A stretch of 7,427 nt of DNA from Pyrinomonadaceae bacterium. GTDB taxonomy: Bacteria; Acidobacteriota; Blastocatellia; Pyrinomonadales; Pyrinomonadaceae. The position numbers were made by a program, and so were the translations under genes. Position 1 is the stretch's first letter, and each line of letters begins with the position of its first letter. This document shows, piece by piece, positions 6,190-7,427 of the stretch. The DNA is taken from NCBI GenBank assembly GCA_014379795.1, contig JACMLC010000355.1, positions 1 through 7,427 on the forward strand. Direction: 5' to 3'. The notes beneath the pieces were generated by a model that did not search any database, was not told the DNA's origin, and was given only the letters and a program-made list of their open reading frames with translations.

Positions 6190-6217
6190 CACTGCCATCA
6201 AAGAATGGAATTCTTAG

Positions 6218-6234
6218 AAGGAGAAAAATTTATG
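6218..6234 (+). promoter_or_regulatory. Ribosome binding site that fixes the bacilliredoxin start
   Basis: AAGGAG at 6218-6223 is eight bases before the ATG at 6232, an ideal arrangement. An in-frame ATG at 6205 would add nine residues (MEFLEGEKF) made from this ribosome binding site itself, so 6232 is preferred. Confidence 0.85.
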
Positions 6235-6669
6235 CCATATCCAGAATTTTTGATTCGCCCGATGCGCGAAGACCTGACGCAGTTGGGCGTGCAGGAAACC
6301 AAGACGCCCGAAGAGGTTGATGAAGTGATTCGCCAGACCGAAGGCACTGTCATGATGATCGTCAATTCAGTCTGCGGCTGCGCGGCGGGCAAGGCGCGTC
6401 CCGGCGTCGCCCTCGCGCTGCAACACGAAGTCAAGCCGGACAAAGTCGCAACGGTCTTTGCCGGAGCCGACATCGAAGCGACCGAAAGAGCGCGCAGCTA
6501 CTTTACGGGCTATCGCCCATCTTCGCCCTCCATCGGCCTTCTCAAAGACGGCCAGCTCGTCTACATCATGGAGCGTCACCAGATCGAAGGCAAAGACGCC
6601 CCGCAGATAGCCGAAGAGTTAAAGCAGGCTTTCGAGCAACACTGCGCGAAGGCAACAGCAGCAAGCTAA
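6232..6669 (+). CDS. BrxA/BrxB family bacilliredoxin (YphP/YqiW, DUF1094)
   Basis: This 145-residue cytoplasmic protein is close to the 144-145 residues of Bacillus subtilis BrxA and BrxB. It has the diagnostic VNSVCGCAAGKARPG motif with C48-G49-C50 in a thioredoxin-like fold, followed by VFAGADIEATERARSYF, PSSPSIGLL and the late motif HQIEGKD. A further cysteine, C138, falls in QAFEQHC; as remembered, B. subtilis BrxA ends at the corresponding HC, while this protein continues seven residues. Bacilliredoxins remove bacillithiol from S-bacillithiolated proteins after oxidative stress, so the gene suggests that bacillithiol or a related thiol is made. That is inference, because no biosynthesis gene is in view. 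BrxA and BrxB cannot be told apart here, so no symbol is given. It has its own promoter and a strong ribosome binding site, and it converges on the coiled-coil gene. Confidence 0.95.
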   Translation: MPYPEFLIRPMREDLTQLGVQETKTPEEVDEVIRQTEGTVMMIVNSVCGCAAGKARPGVALALQHEVKPDKVATVFAGADIEATERARSYFTGYRPSSPSIGLLKDGQLVYIMERHQIEGKDAPQIAEELKQAFEQHCAKATAAS

Positions 6670-6683
6670 AGAAGTAAAAAGGT

Positions 6684-6750
6684 AAAAGGTAAAAGGCAAA
6701 AGTAAGGAAGGCCGTCAAGCCCTCTTCACTTTTGCCTTTTACCTTTTTTT
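6684..6750. terminator. Inverted-repeat hairpin between convergent genes, probable terminator
   Basis: A perfect 20-base inverted repeat (6684-6703 with 6728-6747) encloses a 24-base loop. The left arm belongs to a run of GGTAAAA/GGCAAAA heptamers starting near 6676. The stem's right side ends in a run of seven T (6744-6750), which fits termination of the bacilliredoxin transcript. The A-run on the left would provide T residues for minus-strand transcripts of the coiled-coil gene. It sits 14 bases after one stop and 16 before the other. The stem is A/T-rich and therefore weaker per base than a GC-rich terminator. Confidence 0.65.
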
Positions 6751-6766
6751 CCTTATTTGATTGTGC

Positions 6767-7204
6767 CTAAGGTTTTCCGTTGCGCCCTTCGTTCATAATT
6801 CTGGTCAGTATCGCAATAATCTGCTTCATATCTATGATCTGCGTCTCATGCTTGTCAATCCGCTCTTGATGCACATCCACTCTCTCATTACTCTTCTCCA
6901 CTAATCGAGCGAGAGTTTCCTCTACCCGTGCGAGCGTGACCATAGCCTCCTCTACCCGTCCAATCCGCACGGCATCGGCTTTGCGCTCAAGCTCAGCTTG
7001 CCCCTGCCTGGCTCTGAGTTCAAGCTCTGCGGCCTTGCGCTCTAACTCGAATTGCTCTTGCTCAGCCTTGCGCACAAGCTCTGCGGCTTTGCGCTCAAGC
7101 TCTGCGGCTTTACGGTCTTGCGCAGCTTGCTCTTGTGAAGCTGTGATATTTGCCAGAGTGTTGCCAATAAAATCCATCTGGCGTTGGCGTTCATCGTCGG
7201 TCAT
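6767..7204 (-). CDS. Small coiled-coil protein of unknown function
   Basis: This 145-residue, highly charged protein has no signal peptide or membrane span. A short N-terminal part, MTDDERQRQMDFIGNTLANI, precedes a long helical region (about 22-105) with heptad-like repeats: RKAAELE, RKAAELV, then further ERKA/ELE units. RVEEAMVTLA and RVEETLARLV follow as a ten-residue repeat. The C-terminal helix (about 105-138; ERVDVHQERIDKHETQI, then DMKQIIAILTRIM) also looks coiled-coil forming, and the tail is polar. It contains no cysteine or known catalytic motif. GAGG (plus-strand bases 7212-7215) is seven bases before the ATG, which supports the start. Short proteins with a similar RQxMDFI opening are remembered from Acidobacteriota and cyanobacteria, but no function is known to me. 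A structural or oligomerising role is the most that can be said. It is transcribed alone, towards the bacilliredoxin gene. Confidence 0.8.
   Translation of the reverse strand: MTDDERQRQMDFIGNTLANITASQEQAAQDRKAAELERKAAELVRKAEQEQFELERKAAELELRARQGQAELERKADAVRIGRVEEAMVTLARVEETLARLVEKSNERVDVHQERIDKHETQIIDMKQIIAILTRIMNEGRNGKP
7022..7117 (-). repeat. 21-base repeats encoding coiled-coil heptads
   Basis: Two adjacent 21-base units (7076-7096 and 7097-7117) begin AAGCTCTGCGGCTTT and differ at only two positions near their ends. A third copy at 7022-7042 differs from the 7076 unit at one base. Each unit equals one heptad (RKAAELE-like). An 11-base word, CCTCTACCCGT, also recurs at 6919 and 6949, thirty bases apart. 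The DNA similarity exceeds what the protein repeat alone would require, suggesting recent tandem duplication. Confidence 0.75.
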
Positions 7205-7222
7205 ATGTTGGCCTCTAATCAG

Positions 7223-7252
7223 ATTTTACGTGAGGCGGATTGAGAGGCGCAA
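7223..7252 (-). promoter_or_regulatory. Candidate promoter of the coiled-coil gene
   Basis: On the minus strand, TTGCGC (7252-7247) is followed after 18 bases by TAAAAT (7228-7223), a five-of-six -10 box. Transcription would start near 7216, leaving only about 12 leader bases with the GAGG at their very beginning. The -10 is good, but the -35 matches only three positions, so this is tentative. Confidence 0.35.
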
Positions 7253-7367
7253 GTGTCAGTTTGACCTTGCAAACTATGGCGCAAGGAATTGTATTCTTTG
7301 GAGATACCGGACGCCCCATATTGAACCCTTATTTCCTTTTCAGCTCACATATTTTCAGTACACGATT

Positions 7368-7427
7368 ATGCTAAGATTGAGCCGGATGATAAAAGCTTCC
7401 CCCATCTTGTTAGACACGCCTGTCATG
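7368..7427 (+). CDS. Possible 5' end of a gene running off the window
   Basis: From the ATG at 7368 the frame stays open for 20 codons to the window edge (MLRLSRMIKASPILLDTPVM). A second in-frame ATG at 7386 would give MIKASPILLDTPVM. Neither has a good Shine-Dalgarno sequence. An extended -10-like TGCTAAGAT (7369-7377) would start transcription almost at 7386, which would fit a leaderless message. Twenty open codons are not significant by themselves, and the product is not recognised. Confidence 0.3.
   Translation, partial: MLRLSRMIKASPILLDTPVM

Noticed and set aside
7276..7374. Short plus-strand frame of 32 codons starting MAQGIVFFGDTG
   Set aside because: It has no ribosome binding site or recognisable family and stops soon after entering the possible start of the next gene. 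It is probably random.

Overview
The window looks like an ordinary bacterial chromosomal segment. It is moderately GC-rich with small gaps between genes. It holds five confidently identified complete genes, one complete gene for a coiled-coil protein of unknown function, and possibly the first codons of another gene at the right edge. The gene set, the bacilliredoxin, the sigma-54 regulator and the CGCAGAGA / CGCAAAGAC repeat families between genes would fit an Acidobacteriota chromosome (Blastocatellia-like). That placement is inferred from remembered patterns and was not tested by a search. No phage, transposase, CRISPR array, tRNA or rRNA was seen.

Layout, left to right. Bases 1-199 hold a short tandem repeat and a good sigma-70 type promoter. 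This leads into an NtrC-type sigma-54-dependent response regulator (200-1612), read as a lone regulator because no kinase gene is in view. A four-copy inverted repeat fills most of 1613-1768. Next is murJ, the lipid II flippase (1769-3604), with an unusual acidic N-terminal extension. The gap 3605-3787 contains a clear intrinsic terminator. A two-gene operon follows: the fused NAD(P)HX epimerase/dehydratase (nnr, about 3824-5497) overlaps tsaE (5494-5967) by four bases. Two different inverted-repeat elements lie side by side at 5945-6124, and the first contains the last codons and stop of tsaE. A promoter and strong ribosome binding site then precede a BrxA/BrxB-family bacilliredoxin (6232-6669). 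It converges on a minus-strand coiled-coil gene (6767-7204), with a T-tailed hairpin between them.

Most of these genes serve housekeeping and maintenance: cell-wall precursor export (MurJ), repair of damaged nicotinamide cofactors (Nnr), tRNA t6A modification (TsaE) and thiol redox repair (bacilliredoxin). Only nnr-tsaE is clearly an operon. The others appear to be separate transcription units divided by hairpin-forming repeats.

I did not find a convincing new multi-gene system. The most noteworthy structure is in the intergenic DNA. Three of the gaps carry facing arms of short purine-rich tandem repeats. The arms match within a locus, while the repeat words differ between loci. One arm has apparently become the C-terminus of TsaE.
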